A stretch of DNA of 15,079 nucleotides. Origin: JBBITI01 sp037440885. GTDB taxonomy: Bacteria; Chloroflexota; Dehalococcoidia; Dehalococcoidales; UBA2162. This document shows, in pieces, positions 1 through 6,703 of this stretch. The notes below the pieces were generated by a model. That model did not search any database and was not told the DNA's origin. It worked only from the letters and a program-made list of their open reading frames with translations. The position numbers and the translations under genes were made by a program. How positions within the stretch are numbered: position 1 is the stretch's first letter; each line of letters starts with the position of its first letter. The DNA lies in contig JBBITI010000063.1 in the NCBI GenBank assembly GCA_037440885.1, forward strand, positions 1 to 15,079, in the 5' to 3' direction.

Positions 1-13
1 TATTCGTATTAAA

Positions 14-34
14 AGTATGCAGCATACTATGCTG
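14..34. promoter_or_regulatory. Two overlapping 15-bp palindromes, operator-like
   Basis: Positions 14-28 read as a perfect 7-bp inverted repeat around one base (agtatgc, a, gcatact). Positions 20-34 form a second perfect 7-bp inverted repeat around one base (cagcata, c, tatgctg). The two share half their bases. They lie about 20 bp upstream of the -35 box of the first gene. This shape fits a regulator binding site, but no known operator consensus is recognised and the regulator is unknown. Confidence 0.4.
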
Positions 35-54
35 TAAAATCATGTGTAAGTAGC

Positions 55-83
55 TTGACACTTATTGTGTGTTGTTGTATTGT
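55..83 (+). promoter_or_regulatory. Sigma-70-type promoter of the first gene
   Basis: A perfect -35 box TTGACA (55-60) is followed after 17 bp by TATTGT (78-83), which matches four of six -10 positions. Transcription would start near 90, leaving a leader of about 65 nt before the ATG at 157. This is a consensus match only. Confidence 0.55.
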
Positions 84-156
84 TTCTGACACGTGGGTTG
101 AATCTTATTTGCGCCGGGCAGCGTTTCACAGAAAAGCGGATGAATGAGGGAGAACG

Positions 157-435
157 ATGGAAACTAGAATATCGCAGACAAGGGAATTCAGCAGCGCGAC
201 GGGCGAATACCGGGAAGCCGTAAAAAGACTCATTGAGACCGAAGTCGGTAATATTATTGACGAAGAGATCCGTAAAGCAGCCCGTGAACTGGTAGAGGAA
301 CAGCGTAAAGCTATACGTGAAGCGGTGGAAGAGCACAAATTGGTCATCAGGCAGGTTGTCGAAGAAGAGAAAAAAGCCATCTGGTCGCGGTTAGAAGAAC
401 TCAGGCGTTCGATCATCCGACTCGGCATGGGTTGA
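157..435 (+). CDS. 92-aa amphipathic helical protein built of 11-residue repeats
   Basis: This is a small, highly charged protein with no enzyme motif. After an N-terminal part of about 31 residues, residues 32-86 divide into five tandem 11-residue units. The last four begin RELVEE, REAVEE, RQVVEE and WSRLEE, and each ends in Ile. Hydrophobic positions recur with the 11-residue period, so the whole segment should be one continuous amphipathic helix. It could be a right-handed coiled coil or a membrane-surface helix of the apolipoprotein type. There is no signal peptide or membrane span. The ATG at 157 is preceded by a good ribosome site (gagggaga, 146-153), which supports this start. It ends in TGA, 66 bp before the next gene on the same strand. 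I do not recognise a named family. A structural or envelope-associated role is inference. Confidence 0.75.
   Translation: METRISQTREFSSATGEYREAVKRLIETEVGNIIDEEIRKAARELVEEQRKAIREAVEEHKLVIRQVVEEEKKAIWSRLEELRRSIIRLGMG
250..414 (+). repeat. Five tandem 33-bp (11-residue) protein-level repeats
   Basis: The units are 250-282, 283-315, 316-348, 349-381 and 382-414. Translated in frame, they align at a Glu-Glu pair in positions 5-6 and at Arg or Lys in positions 8-9. Position 11 is Ala or Ile. The DNA copies have diverged, so the repeat is kept at protein level rather than being a recent DNA duplication. Confidence 0.7.
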
Positions 436-501
436 TCAGGTAACGTTATTCATTGGTTGTTAATACTGATAATTATAAAGGTAGAATTAGGATAGGTTAG
501 T

Positions 502-1029
502 GTGGCTTGGTGGCAAATCGTTCTTATCATTGCTGGATCACTTGTTGTCGGGATTTTTTTTGGATATATTGCGAACCTCCTTATCATCCAGATAATAAAG
601 AGGTCAAGGCATGCTAGGCGGACAAGTATACCAACAACCGGGCATTCATCTCCACCCGCGCCAGTAATACCCCAAGCAACACCTTCAATATCAGATTTAT
701 TTGCGGAGATAGAATATAACCGTCGTATTGCCAACAAAGAATGGGACGGTGAACTCCATTTGTTTCATTCGAAAGCCTGGGATAATCGGGGAAACGAAAT
801 CCATTCACTAGCGGTTGAGATACGGAACGAAATCATAGAAGCTTATTCCGATATAGCCCTGGCCAACAGTATCACGTGGCTCGCTACTGAAATGTCACGA
901 CGGAGTCCGGGTCTGGACGAAAGCTACTCTAAATTACGGGCGAGTATTGCTACCAGGTTGAATAAAGTTCGGCAGCAACTCCCCGTAGAAGGGGTACTGT
1001 TCGGATCGGGACAAAACAATCAGATCTGA
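502..1029 (+). CDS. Conserved-looking membrane-anchored protein of unknown function
   Basis: This is a 175-aa protein. Residues 2-32 form one strongly hydrophobic helix starting AWWQIVLIIAGS, followed by a basic stretch (KRSRHARR) that suggests the C-terminal part lies in the cytoplasm. A Pro/Thr/Ser-rich linker spans about residues 45-62. The remainder (about 65-165) is a soluble, mostly helical domain containing IALANSITWLATEMSRRSPG, with Trp residues and a conserved-looking RRSP. The GTG at 502 is chosen because it begins just before the hydrophobic helix. A weak ribosome site (ataggt, 492-497) precedes it. I do not recognise a family name, although this arrangement reminds me of hypothetical proteins in Dehalococcoidia. 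It lies between two helical-repeat proteins on the same strand and may anchor or partner them, which is inference. Confidence 0.7.
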   Translation: MAWWQIVLIIAGSLVVGIFFGYIANLLIIQIIKRSRHARRTSIPTTGHSSPPAPVIPQATPSISDLFAEIEYNRRIANKEWDGELHLFHSKAWDNRGNEIHSLAVEIRNEIIEAYSDIALANSITWLATEMSRRSPGLDESYSKLRASIATRLNKVRQQLPVEGVLFGSGQNNQI

Positions 1030-1103
1030 GTTAACCCGACAGTCACAAACATAATTACTTAAGTCCCATAAAACTATTGTCATTTGTACTACTCTGTCAT
1101 TAC

Positions 1104-1116
1104 CAATGTCTCATTG
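1104..1116. promoter_or_regulatory. 13-bp palindrome overlapping the -35 region
   Basis: CAATG (1104-1108) and CATTG (1112-1116) form an inverted repeat around tct and overlap the -35 box of the next promoter. TGTCAT also occurs twice just upstream (1078-1083 and 1095-1100), spaced 17 bp. This could be an operator, but short repeats in AT-rich DNA also arise by chance. Confidence 0.3.
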
Positions 1117-1141
1117 ATGGTTGTTTTTAATGAGTTATAAT
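1114..1141 (+). promoter_or_regulatory. Promoter of the long coiled-coil gene
   Basis: TTGATG (1114-1119), a 16-bp spacer and a perfect TATAAT (1136-1141) give a good sigma-70-type match. The expected transcript start is near 1148, about 25 nt before the ATG at 1172. The third gene therefore probably has its own promoter rather than depending on upstream read-through. Confidence 0.6.
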
Positions 1142-1171
1142 GAAGAAAAGCCATGAATTGGTAGGTTGAAC

Positions 1172-2365
1172 ATGAATCCCAATACGAGTGCCAACCGAGA
1201 CGTTATTGAACTCTGGGGACGGGAGTTTAATCTAGTCAAAAACGGTCTTTCGGAAGCGCAGGTTGTTTCTTTTGTCAATGGGCTTGTGAAGCAACATGAT
1301 GTTCTCATTCAACGACAGGAGCATCTTGTCACTCTAACCAAGCTAGCGGAACGGACCGTGTCCGAAGCCGACAGACTGGCTGAGGAAATTAAAAAAGAGG
1401 CGGAGAATAAGGCCAAAACCGAAGCAGCCCGGATAATTTCCGAAGCGGAAACCAGTGCCAAAACCCAGTCGACACGGATAATCAAGGATGCAGAAGCGGT
1501 GGCAGAAGCACAATCAGAACGGTTGATGTCGGAAGCCAGAGAGAAAGCCGACCAGATGATTAAAGAAAAAGAAACCCACGCTTTGAAAGCGGCTGTTGAA
1601 CAAGCGGAAGCTATTAAGGCAACCGCGGAAAAATTAGCCCACGAAGCGCTGAGCAATGCTGAAACCGAAGCCAGAAAGCTGATTGCTGAGGCGGAAGCGC
1701 GCAGTCGCCATATCGTTGAACAAAAAGAAGCCGAAGCTACTGCCTTAGCTGGTGAACAATCCCGGTTGCTCCTCGAAAAAGCGCAAAAAGAAGCGGCAAC
1801 AATACTTGAACGAGAAAAAAGGAGAGTCCAACCCGAACTGACCCAGTTCATCCGGCGGGTACGCAGTCAATTGTTGTCGGAGTTGGATGAAATAAAAGAG
1901 AAGGCCGGGCAACTCGAAGCCCAATTCGGATTGGCCGTAACTGACGATGAACAAAAAGTCCCGGCGGCGGTGGAGAATATTCCGGTTGCCGTTAAACCGG
2001 ATGCTTTTATGGACCTGGTGAAGCAATCGGATAATTCCGCTGATGAAGGAGAGCCGACCTGGGAAATTGAGATCGTTCCACCGTTGGATATCATGAAAAT
2101 TATGAGTATCGTCAGCTATCTGGATAGCTTGAACGAGGTTTCCCGGACCGAAATCATACCTCGAAACGAGCGGACATCTGTCATTATTTATACCAGCAAC
2201 GACCTGGAATTGCTTAGTTTGATTAAAAAATTGCCCGAGGTTACGGGTGCAGAAGAGACAAAAAACAACAATGCCGGTAATGAAAGAATGAGGAAGATTT
2301 CTCTGGCATTATCGGCCCGAACAGACCCGGTGGATAGCAAGATTCTACACAACACCGCAAAGTAA
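1172..2365 (+). CDS. Long coiled-coil protein with DivIVA-like N-terminus and small C-terminal domain
   Basis: This is a 397-aa protein. Residues 1-60 resemble the start of DivIVA-type proteins (a short folded part, then LSEAQVVSFVNGLVKQHDVL). Residues about 60-245 are a continuous Ala/Glu/Lys/Arg-rich coiled coil, with four 15-residue repeats at 71-130. About 265-285 is a loose linker. Residues about 290-365 form a compact alternating strand/helix domain beginning with WEIEIVPPLDIMKIMS and containing TEIIPRNERTSVIIY. This last part looks like a ferredoxin-like or ACT-like fold, by pattern only. An in-frame TTG lies at 1166, but the ATG at 1172 is preferred because taggt lies 6-7 nt upstream of it. 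It ends in TAA directly before a strong terminator. A scaffold or polar-growth type role is inferred from the N-terminus. A vacuolar-ATPase-E-like or SMC-like stalk is an alternative reading. Confidence 0.75.
   Translation: MNPNTSANRDVIELWGREFNLVKNGLSEAQVVSFVNGLVKQHDVLIQRQEHLVTLTKLAERTVSEADRLAEEIKKEAENKAKTEAARIISEAETSAKTQSTRIIKDAEAVAEAQSERLMSEAREKADQMIKEKETHALKAAVEQAEAIKATAEKLAHEALSNAETEARKLIAEAEARSRHIVEQKEAEATALAGEQSRLLLEKAQKEAATILEREKRRVQPELTQFIRRVRSQLLSELDEIKEKAGQLEAQFGLAVTDDEQKVPAAVENIPVAVKPDAFMDLVKQSDNSADEGEPTWEIEIVPPLDIMKIMSIVSYLDSLNEVSRTEIIPRNERTSVIIYTSNDLELLSLIKKLPEVTGAEETKNNNAGNERMRKISLALSARTDPVDSKILHNTAK
1382..1561 (+). repeat. Four tandem 45-bp (15-residue) protein-level repeats
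   Basis: The units are 1382-1426, 1427-1471, 1472-1516 and 1517-1561. They translate to segments starting EEIKKEAENKA, ARIISEAETSA, TRIIKDAEAVA and ERLMSEAREKA. A hydrophobic pair at positions 3-4 and an acidic-Ala step at 6-7 recur with a 15-residue period inside the coiled coil. Confidence 0.65.
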
Positions 2366-2378
2366 GATAACAGTTAAC

Positions 2379-2410
2379 AAAAAAAAGGAGGGTGAACCCT
2401 CCTTTTTTTT
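2379..2410. terminator. Strong terminator of the coiled-coil gene, usable in both directions
   Basis: GGAGGG (2387-2392) pairs with CCCTCC (2397-2402) around loop TGAA. Eight A residues flank the stem on the left and eight T residues on the right, extending it. The hairpin lies 14 bp after the TAA at 2365. It has an ideal U-tract for plus-strand transcripts and also for minus-strand ones. Confidence 0.9.
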
Positions 2411-2434
2411 GTGCAGATAATTTTACGGACAAAG

Positions 2435-2464
2435 AAGAAGGGTAGCTGGATAGCTACCCTTCTT
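2435..2464 (-). terminator. Terminator of the dppBC operon
   Basis: A perfect 13-bp stem (2435-2447 with 2452-2464) surrounds the loop GGAT. On the minus strand it lies about 20 bp after the dppC stop and is followed by a T-rich tail (ttctttg). Together with the hairpin at 2379-2410 it insulates two convergent transcription units. Confidence 0.85.
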
Positions 2465-2484
2465 AGTATCCACCTCTTCAGGAG

Positions 2485-3432
2485 TTATGAGGCTTCAGCC
2501 TTCGGTTTCATTTTCCGGCTGTATCGACCGAGGCCGCCCCTCAGTCTCGGATCGAGGATGTCTCTAATACCATCCCCAAACATATTCATACCGTAAACTA
2601 CGAGTGAAAGCGCTACACCGGGCCACAAGGCCATCCAGGGAGCCTGGAGCATATACCGGCGGGCGGGACCGCTGAGCATCCCACCCCAGCTTGGTGCCGG
2701 TGGCGGGATACCGAAGCCGAGGAAGCTGAGAGTAGCTTCGGCCAAAATAGCGCCGCCCATACCCATACTGAAGGAGACGATTACCACAGCCATGATATTG
2801 GGCAGGATATGTTTATACATTATGCGTATATTGGTACAACCAACGGCACGCGAGGCGTCGAGGTACATGTTACCCATTACCCCAAGGACAGCGCTTCTCA
2901 TAACACGGACGCTGCCCCCAAGAGCACCCAGGATACCGAGAAGCAGGATCAACTGGGTCAAACCGGGGCCGGTGATGGCGATAACAGTTAACATGATGAC
3001 CAGGCCGGGGAAGCACATGACGGTATCGACAAATCTCTGGATGATAAGATCGGTTCTGCCACCGAAAAAGCCACTGACTACACCGAGGATCAAGGAACCG
3101 AGAACGCTGATTGCCGGTACGCTCAGACCTACGATCATTGAAATCCGTGCTCCGTAGATAATACGGCTGAGGAGGTCACGGCCCAGGTTATCGGTACCTA
3201 GCCAATAAGTAGTACTGGGTGCCTGCAATCGGGCTGACAGAGTCATTTCGTTGTAACCATAAGGAGCAATAAAGTTGGCGAATATCCCCACCAGAAATAG
3301 TACCAGAACGATTACGCCTCCGAAGGTTCCCAGGGGCTTTTCTTTGACCAGCCTGGCGACTACCTCCAAGAGAAACGGGAGGCGCTTTTTCTCTTTGACC
3401 GCTATCTCAACACTTGCTGCTCTTTGTGCCAT
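2485..3432 (-). CDS. dppC: DppC/OppC-type peptide ABC transporter permease
   Basis: This 315-aa inner-membrane protein is the second permease of a dipeptide/oligopeptide (or nickel) ABC importer. A cytoplasmic N-terminus of about 33 residues precedes the first membrane helix (about 34-56). The family segment containing YWLGTDNLGRDLLSR lies at about 75-90. Five further hydrophobic segments follow. The EAA loop that contacts the ATPases is clear (YLDASRAVGCTN, then KHILPN), and the usual EATLSFLGFG and PPPAPSWGGML segments follow. The length is typical. The start has a good ribosome site (gagagga read on the minus strand). It lies 16 bp downstream of dppB, as in most such operons. The substrate cannot be told from a permease alone. 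The adjacent aminopeptidase makes peptides plausible. Confidence 0.95.
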   Translation of the reverse strand: MAQRAASVEIAVKEKKRLPFLLEVVARLVKEKPLGTFGGVIVLVLFLVGIFANFIAPYGYNEMTLSARLQAPSTTYWLGTDNLGRDLLSRIIYGARISMIVGLSVPAISVLGSLILGVVSGFFGGRTDLIIQRFVDTVMCFPGLVIMLTVIAITGPGLTQLILLLGILGALGGSVRVMRSAVLGVMGNMYLDASRAVGCTNIRIMYKHILPNIMAVVIVSFSMGMGGAILAEATLSFLGFGIPPPAPSWGGMLSGPARRYMLQAPWMALWPGVALSLVVYGMNMFGDGIRDILDPRLRGGLGRYSRKMKPKAEAS

Positions 3433-3448
3433 TTAATTTCCTCTCACT

Positions 3449-4441
3449 CTATTTATACTGGACCCTGGGGTCTAGCCAGGCATAGGTAAGATCGATCACC
3501 AGGTTACAGAACAAAATAAAAGTAGCGATTACCAGGTTGACGCCGGAGATAATAGGATAGTCACGACGGTTGATGGCATCGATGAGGTATCTGCCGATGC
3601 CCGGTAGGGCAAATATCTGCTCCTGAACAACAGCGCCACCGATCAAAATGGGAAGCTGCGAGCCGACAATCGTGACCACCGGGATAAGGGCGTTCTTCAA
3701 AGCGTGTCGAAAGATGACTGTCCGTTCGCTCAACCCTTTCGACCAGGCAGTTCGAATGTAGTCCTGCCGCAGTACTTCGAGCATCATAGTGCGGATCATT
3801 CTCATAGTACCGCCGGAGAATGTCAGTCCGAGGATGACTGCCGGGATAATAAACTGGATAAAATTCCCCATCGGGTCCTTGGTGAAGGGAATATATTCCA
3901 TCGCCGGCGACCATCCCCACCATATCGATGGATAAACGATCACCATCGTACACAGCCAAAAACCGGGTAACGATATGGCAAGAATAGCAAATGTCCTGCC
4001 GGCATAGTCTCCCAGTGTATCCTGACGGATAGCCGAGTAAATACCGATCGGCATGGCAATGATGAGACCGGAGGCGATCGCCAGGAAACCCAATTCCAGC
4101 GATATTGGAATCTTCGCTATCATTTCCTGGGATATACTCCGTCCGCTCCAGAGGGATCTCCCCAGATTCCCATGGATGACTCCGCTGAACTTGCCATCCT
4201 TTTGCGGAAAGACGCCTAACCAGCGGAAATACTGGAGATAAATAGGTTGATCAAGTCCAAGCGATTCCTTGATATAGTCAGCACTGATCTGCTGGCCCAG
4301 TGATGCTTCCTGTGACATTTCGGCGACCATGAGGTCGATTACGCTGCCTGGGATAAAGCGTACTGTCATGAAGACGAGAATGGTTACCATAAAAAGAGTT
4401 GGGATGATTAGTAACAACCTTCTTATCACGTATGAACGCAT
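3449..4441 (-). CDS. dppB: DppB/OppB-type peptide ABC transporter permease
   Basis: This 330-aa inner-membrane permease is the partner of the downstream DppC-like protein. The N-terminus MRSYVIRRLLLIIPTLF with the first membrane helix is typical of the family. A periplasmic loop (about 35-105) is followed by five hydrophobic segments. The EAA loop is visible as DYIRTAWSKGLSER, then RHALKNALIP. The family ending (LPGIGRYLIDAINRRDYP and DLTYAWLDPRVQY) is present, so the protein looks intact. The ATG at 4441 is preceded on the minus strand by aaaggtggg. No substrate-binding protein or ATPase gene lies beside it in this window, although these components often share the operon. They must be elsewhere, or the ATPases are shared with another importer. 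Confidence 0.95.
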   Translation of the reverse strand: MRSYVIRRLLLIIPTLFMVTILVFMTVRFIPGSVIDLMVAEMSQEASLGQQISADYIKESLGLDQPIYLQYFRWLGVFPQKDGKFSGVIHGNLGRSLWSGRSISQEMIAKIPISLELGFLAIASGLIIAMPIGIYSAIRQDTLGDYAGRTFAILAISLPGFWLCTMVIVYPSIWWGWSPAMEYIPFTKDPMGNFIQFIIPAVILGLTFSGGTMRMIRTMMLEVLRQDYIRTAWSKGLSERTVIFRHALKNALIPVVTIVGSQLPILIGGAVVQEQIFALPGIGRYLIDAINRRDYPIISGVNLVIATFILFCNLVIDLTYAWLDPRVQYK

Positions 4442-4471
4442 AGAAACCCACCTTTCTTTAAATCCCTCGTT

Positions 4472-4500
4472 AGTTTACTTGAGTAGTGCCACGTTGTCAA
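4472..4500 (-). promoter_or_regulatory. Promoter of the dppBC operon
   Basis: Read on the minus strand, a perfect TTGACA (4500-4495) and TAAACT (4477-4472) are separated by 17 bp. Transcription would start about 25 nt before the dppB ATG. The remaining AT-rich gap up to 4690 shows no gene and no convincing hairpin. Confidence 0.6.
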
Positions 4501-4690
4501 TACCGGTAAAAGTCTTATATCTCGTGGTCGAACTACATAAAATTTTGTATTTACAAACTATATCAACTCCTCTAAATGTTTATCTTCACTTATGATATAT
4601 CGGGGGTTTATCGTCCCTCCGATGCTTCATATTAATATAGTGATGAAACCAATGAAAAGTTCACCGTTTAAAAATTATGAAAATATGACT

Positions 4691-5797
4691 CTAGAAATCG
4701 ACGAATCTCCCGTCTTTGTAAAGTAAGGTGTTATCGATGCGGATCTCGCCACCATGCCGCAGATCACAGATCATGTCCCAGTGGATGGCAGACTGGTTTT
4801 TACTCCCCGTCTCTGGATATCCGGCTCCCAGCGCCATGTGGAAACTGCCACCGATTTTTTCGTCAAAGAGTATTTCCCGGGTGAAGCGACTGATGCCCTC
4901 ACTGGTTCCGAATGCAAATTCGCCGACATATCGTGAACCGGAATCGGTGTCCAGCGTCTGGTTGAGAAAATCCTCGTTCTTGGTCGCGGTCGCTTTCACA
5001 ACCCGACCTTTCTCGAACCAGAGTCTCACTCCGTCAACCTCCCGCCCATTATAAATCGCCGGATAAGAGAAAAGGACAGTGCCTTCAACGCTATCTTCTA
5101 CCGGCCCGGTAAAGATTTCACCGTCGGGCATGTTCATCCGGCCATCGCAATTGATAAAGGCCCTTCCCTCCACACTCAATCTCAAGTCAGTCTCATTACC
5201 CAGCACCCGGATAACCTTCTTGCCTTTTCACCAGTCGACTATTTTCTTTTGCTTTTGGGAAAAGTTCCGCCAGTAAGTCACCGGATCATTAACATCGGGA
5301 AGGCAGGCATTATAAACGAAATCCTCATATTCAAGCAAGCCCATGTCAGCTTCCTGGGCGAGAGCGCGCGTGGGAAAAGGAGCAACCACCCAGCGTAATT
5401 CGCCTGCTGCCGACCGGCGCATAAATGTTTGCATGAGACCGGTCCTCGACTGCTGCATCATGACCGTCTTTGCCGGGTCAACACTGGCTAACGAACGGGT
5501 ATTCGACTCGCCGAGGATCGCAATTCGTACGTCATAGGTCTCGTAAATCAGTTCTGTCGGTTTGGGGACGAATTTGATTTGTTCATCGGAGGCATACCGG
5601 TAAAATATTTCGTCCATCTCGGGAAATGAAGCCAGAACATAAGGATGTCCCCCGGCTATGAGGACTCTTTGATACAGGGCTTTTATCAACTGTTCGGCAG
5701 CGGCATTACCGTTGATCACGACTCTATCGCCTTTTCTGACAGCTACAGAATATTCCACAAGAAGCTGGGAAAGTTTATCAATTCTGTTATCAACCAT
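4691..5797 (-). pseudogene. M29-family metallo-aminopeptidase interrupted by one in-frame TGA
   Basis: The frame encodes a full-length M29 (thermophilic-type) aminopeptidase of 369 codons including stops. These enzymes remove N-terminal amino acids using two metal ions. Residues 1-189 hold the N-terminal domain. A TGA stands at codon 190 (5230-5228), and the same frame continues without any shift to TAG at 4691. All expected metal-site residues lie after the stop: Glu227 in MPDGEIF, Glu293 in GEFAFGT, His320 in GSFHMALG, and His339 and Asp341 in SAIHWDMI. Tyr327 and the ETGSKNQ segment are also present. The stop lies in the inter-domain linker, where family members have ordinary residues. A GTG at 5206 with an upstream aagg might allow reinitiation. 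The start has a strong ribosome site (ggagggg). The sequence shows a recent nonsense change, a base-call error, or recoding. The first two are more likely because the rest is undamaged. Confidence 0.85.
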
Positions 5798-5828
5798 AAT
5801 GCAACCCCTCCAGAGTCCCGGATTAAAC

Positions 5829-5857
5829 AGAATATACTATTAAGGCTTCCAGGTCAA
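5829..5857 (-). promoter_or_regulatory. Promoter of the M29 aminopeptidase gene
   Basis: Read on the minus strand, TTGACC (5857-5852), a 17-bp spacer and TATTCT (5834-5829) match five and four consensus positions. The transcript would start near 5822, about 25 nt before the ATG at 5797. Confidence 0.5.
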
Positions 5858-5922
5858 AAGTAAGGATTAACGGCATTTTAAAAATATTGTTTAAAATCCA
5901 GAATATTTTTTGAATTTGCCTC

Positions 5923-5950
5923 TTGACAATCGGAAAACCGGTAGTAAAAT
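5923..5950 (+). promoter_or_regulatory. Promoter of the unknown membrane protein at 6024
   Basis: A perfect TTGACA (5923-5928), a 16-bp spacer and TAAAAT (5945-5950, five of six) are present. Because this promoter lies inside the longest possible reading frame of the next gene, it argues that translation begins further downstream, at 6024. Confidence 0.65.
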
Positions 5951-6023
5951 CAAAATTATTAAGATCACGAGCTATCAGGGTGTTGTATCTGATCAGCCCT
6001 CATTCTTTTTAAGGAAAACCGGA

Positions 6024-6551
6024 ATGCAGGGGAAATTGCTTAAGGGAATTGGACTGGCTCTGATCGCCTTGCCGGAACCCTTAACTACAGCGATTGGCGC
6101 CGGGCTTATTACCGTGTCCTTTGTCGTTACCAGACTGAGGGAAAATAAAAAGCGGAAGTACGTTCGTCGTATCCTGGGAGAATATTTAAATACCTATCGC
6201 CCCTTCGGATACGGGATGAATTACGTCCCCGTGACCTCGGCCGAGCTTCCTTATCGCACTTCGAAGCCTCTGTATCGTCTCCAAACGGGCAATGGTACGA
6301 ACCATAACCCGGTTTCATCCGTTCGTCAGACTGTCGTCAAACCGGTGAGGTTCGCTCCCCGGGCAGAATTGGGGGAAATCGAATCGCCGTCAATATTCCA
6401 CCAACTGGATCAAAGAGCGGTCGCCAAACGTTATACCGATACCGGGGGTCAGCGCGCCAGCTTTGTCGGATACTGGGGCCGCCAGGCGATAATCAAGTTC
6501 GATACTCCGGTACAACATCACTTGCGGTTGTCGCCAGCATCATTATCTTGA
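6024..6551 (+). CDS. Unknown protein with an N-terminal hydrophobic segment
   Basis: This is a 175-aa protein with no recognised family. Residues 1-38 are hydrophobic (KGIGLALIALPEPLTTAIGA and on to VSFVVTRLRE). They give one or possibly two short membrane helices broken at the LPEP turn, followed by a basic cluster (ENKKRKYVRR). The rest is polar, Arg/Pro/Tyr-rich and apparently extended, without catalytic motifs. The frame is open from 5910, but the ATG at 6024 is chosen for two reasons. A promoter lies at 5923-5950, and aagga lies 8 bp upstream of this ATG. It is transcribed divergently from the aminopeptidase and lies 152 bp before the thiolase. A small anchored membrane protein is the most that can be said. 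Confidence 0.6.
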   Translation: MQGKLLKGIGLALIALPEPLTTAIGAGLITVSFVVTRLRENKKRKYVRRILGEYLNTYRPFGYGMNYVPVTSAELPYRTSKPLYRLQTGNGTNHNPVSSVRQTVVKPVRFAPRAELGEIESPSIFHQLDQRAVAKRYTDTGGQRASFVGYWGRQAIIKFDTPVQHHLRLSPASLS

Positions 6552-6616
6552 TCAATCCCCGGCCGCGTCTTTCAAATATCCCGCGAAAATCCGATCGGTT
6601 TTGAATCAGGCGCGGT

Positions 6617-6646
6617 TTGAGTGTCTGTCAAAAGATATGATATGAT
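6617..6646 (+). promoter_or_regulatory. Probable promoter of the thiolase gene
   Basis: TTGAGT (6617-6622) is followed after 18 bp by TATGAT (6641-6646). A second TATGAT overlaps just upstream (6636-6641). The predicted leader is about 50 nt. The match is reasonable, but the duplicated -10 makes the exact start uncertain. Confidence 0.45.
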
Positions 6647-6703
6647 AAATTTCGATGAGAAGAGTCGATTTCTACGCATGGAATCAGTTCTAAGGAGGCT
6701 TTG

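Noticed and set aside
453..479. Promoter for the 502-1029 gene (TTGGTT and TATAAA)
   Set aside because: The spacing is only 15 bp and the -35 is weak. Read-through from the first gene explains expression as well.
1309..1851. 180-codon Ser/Ala-rich minus-strand frame inside the coiled-coil gene
   Set aside because: Ser/Ala runs are what the complement of Ala/Glu/Lys coiled-coil codons gives, and there is no start signal.
4598..4622. GC-rich inverted repeat as terminator of the aminopeptidase gene
   Set aside because: cggaggg and cccccg pair only with a mismatch, and no T-run follows on the minus strand.
5185..5230. SECIS-like hairpin after the TGA, suggesting a selenoprotein
   Set aside because: The stem is only 6 bp, the position lies in a linker where the family has no conserved Cys, and no selenium genes are visible. 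It is kept only as a remote option within the TGA finding.
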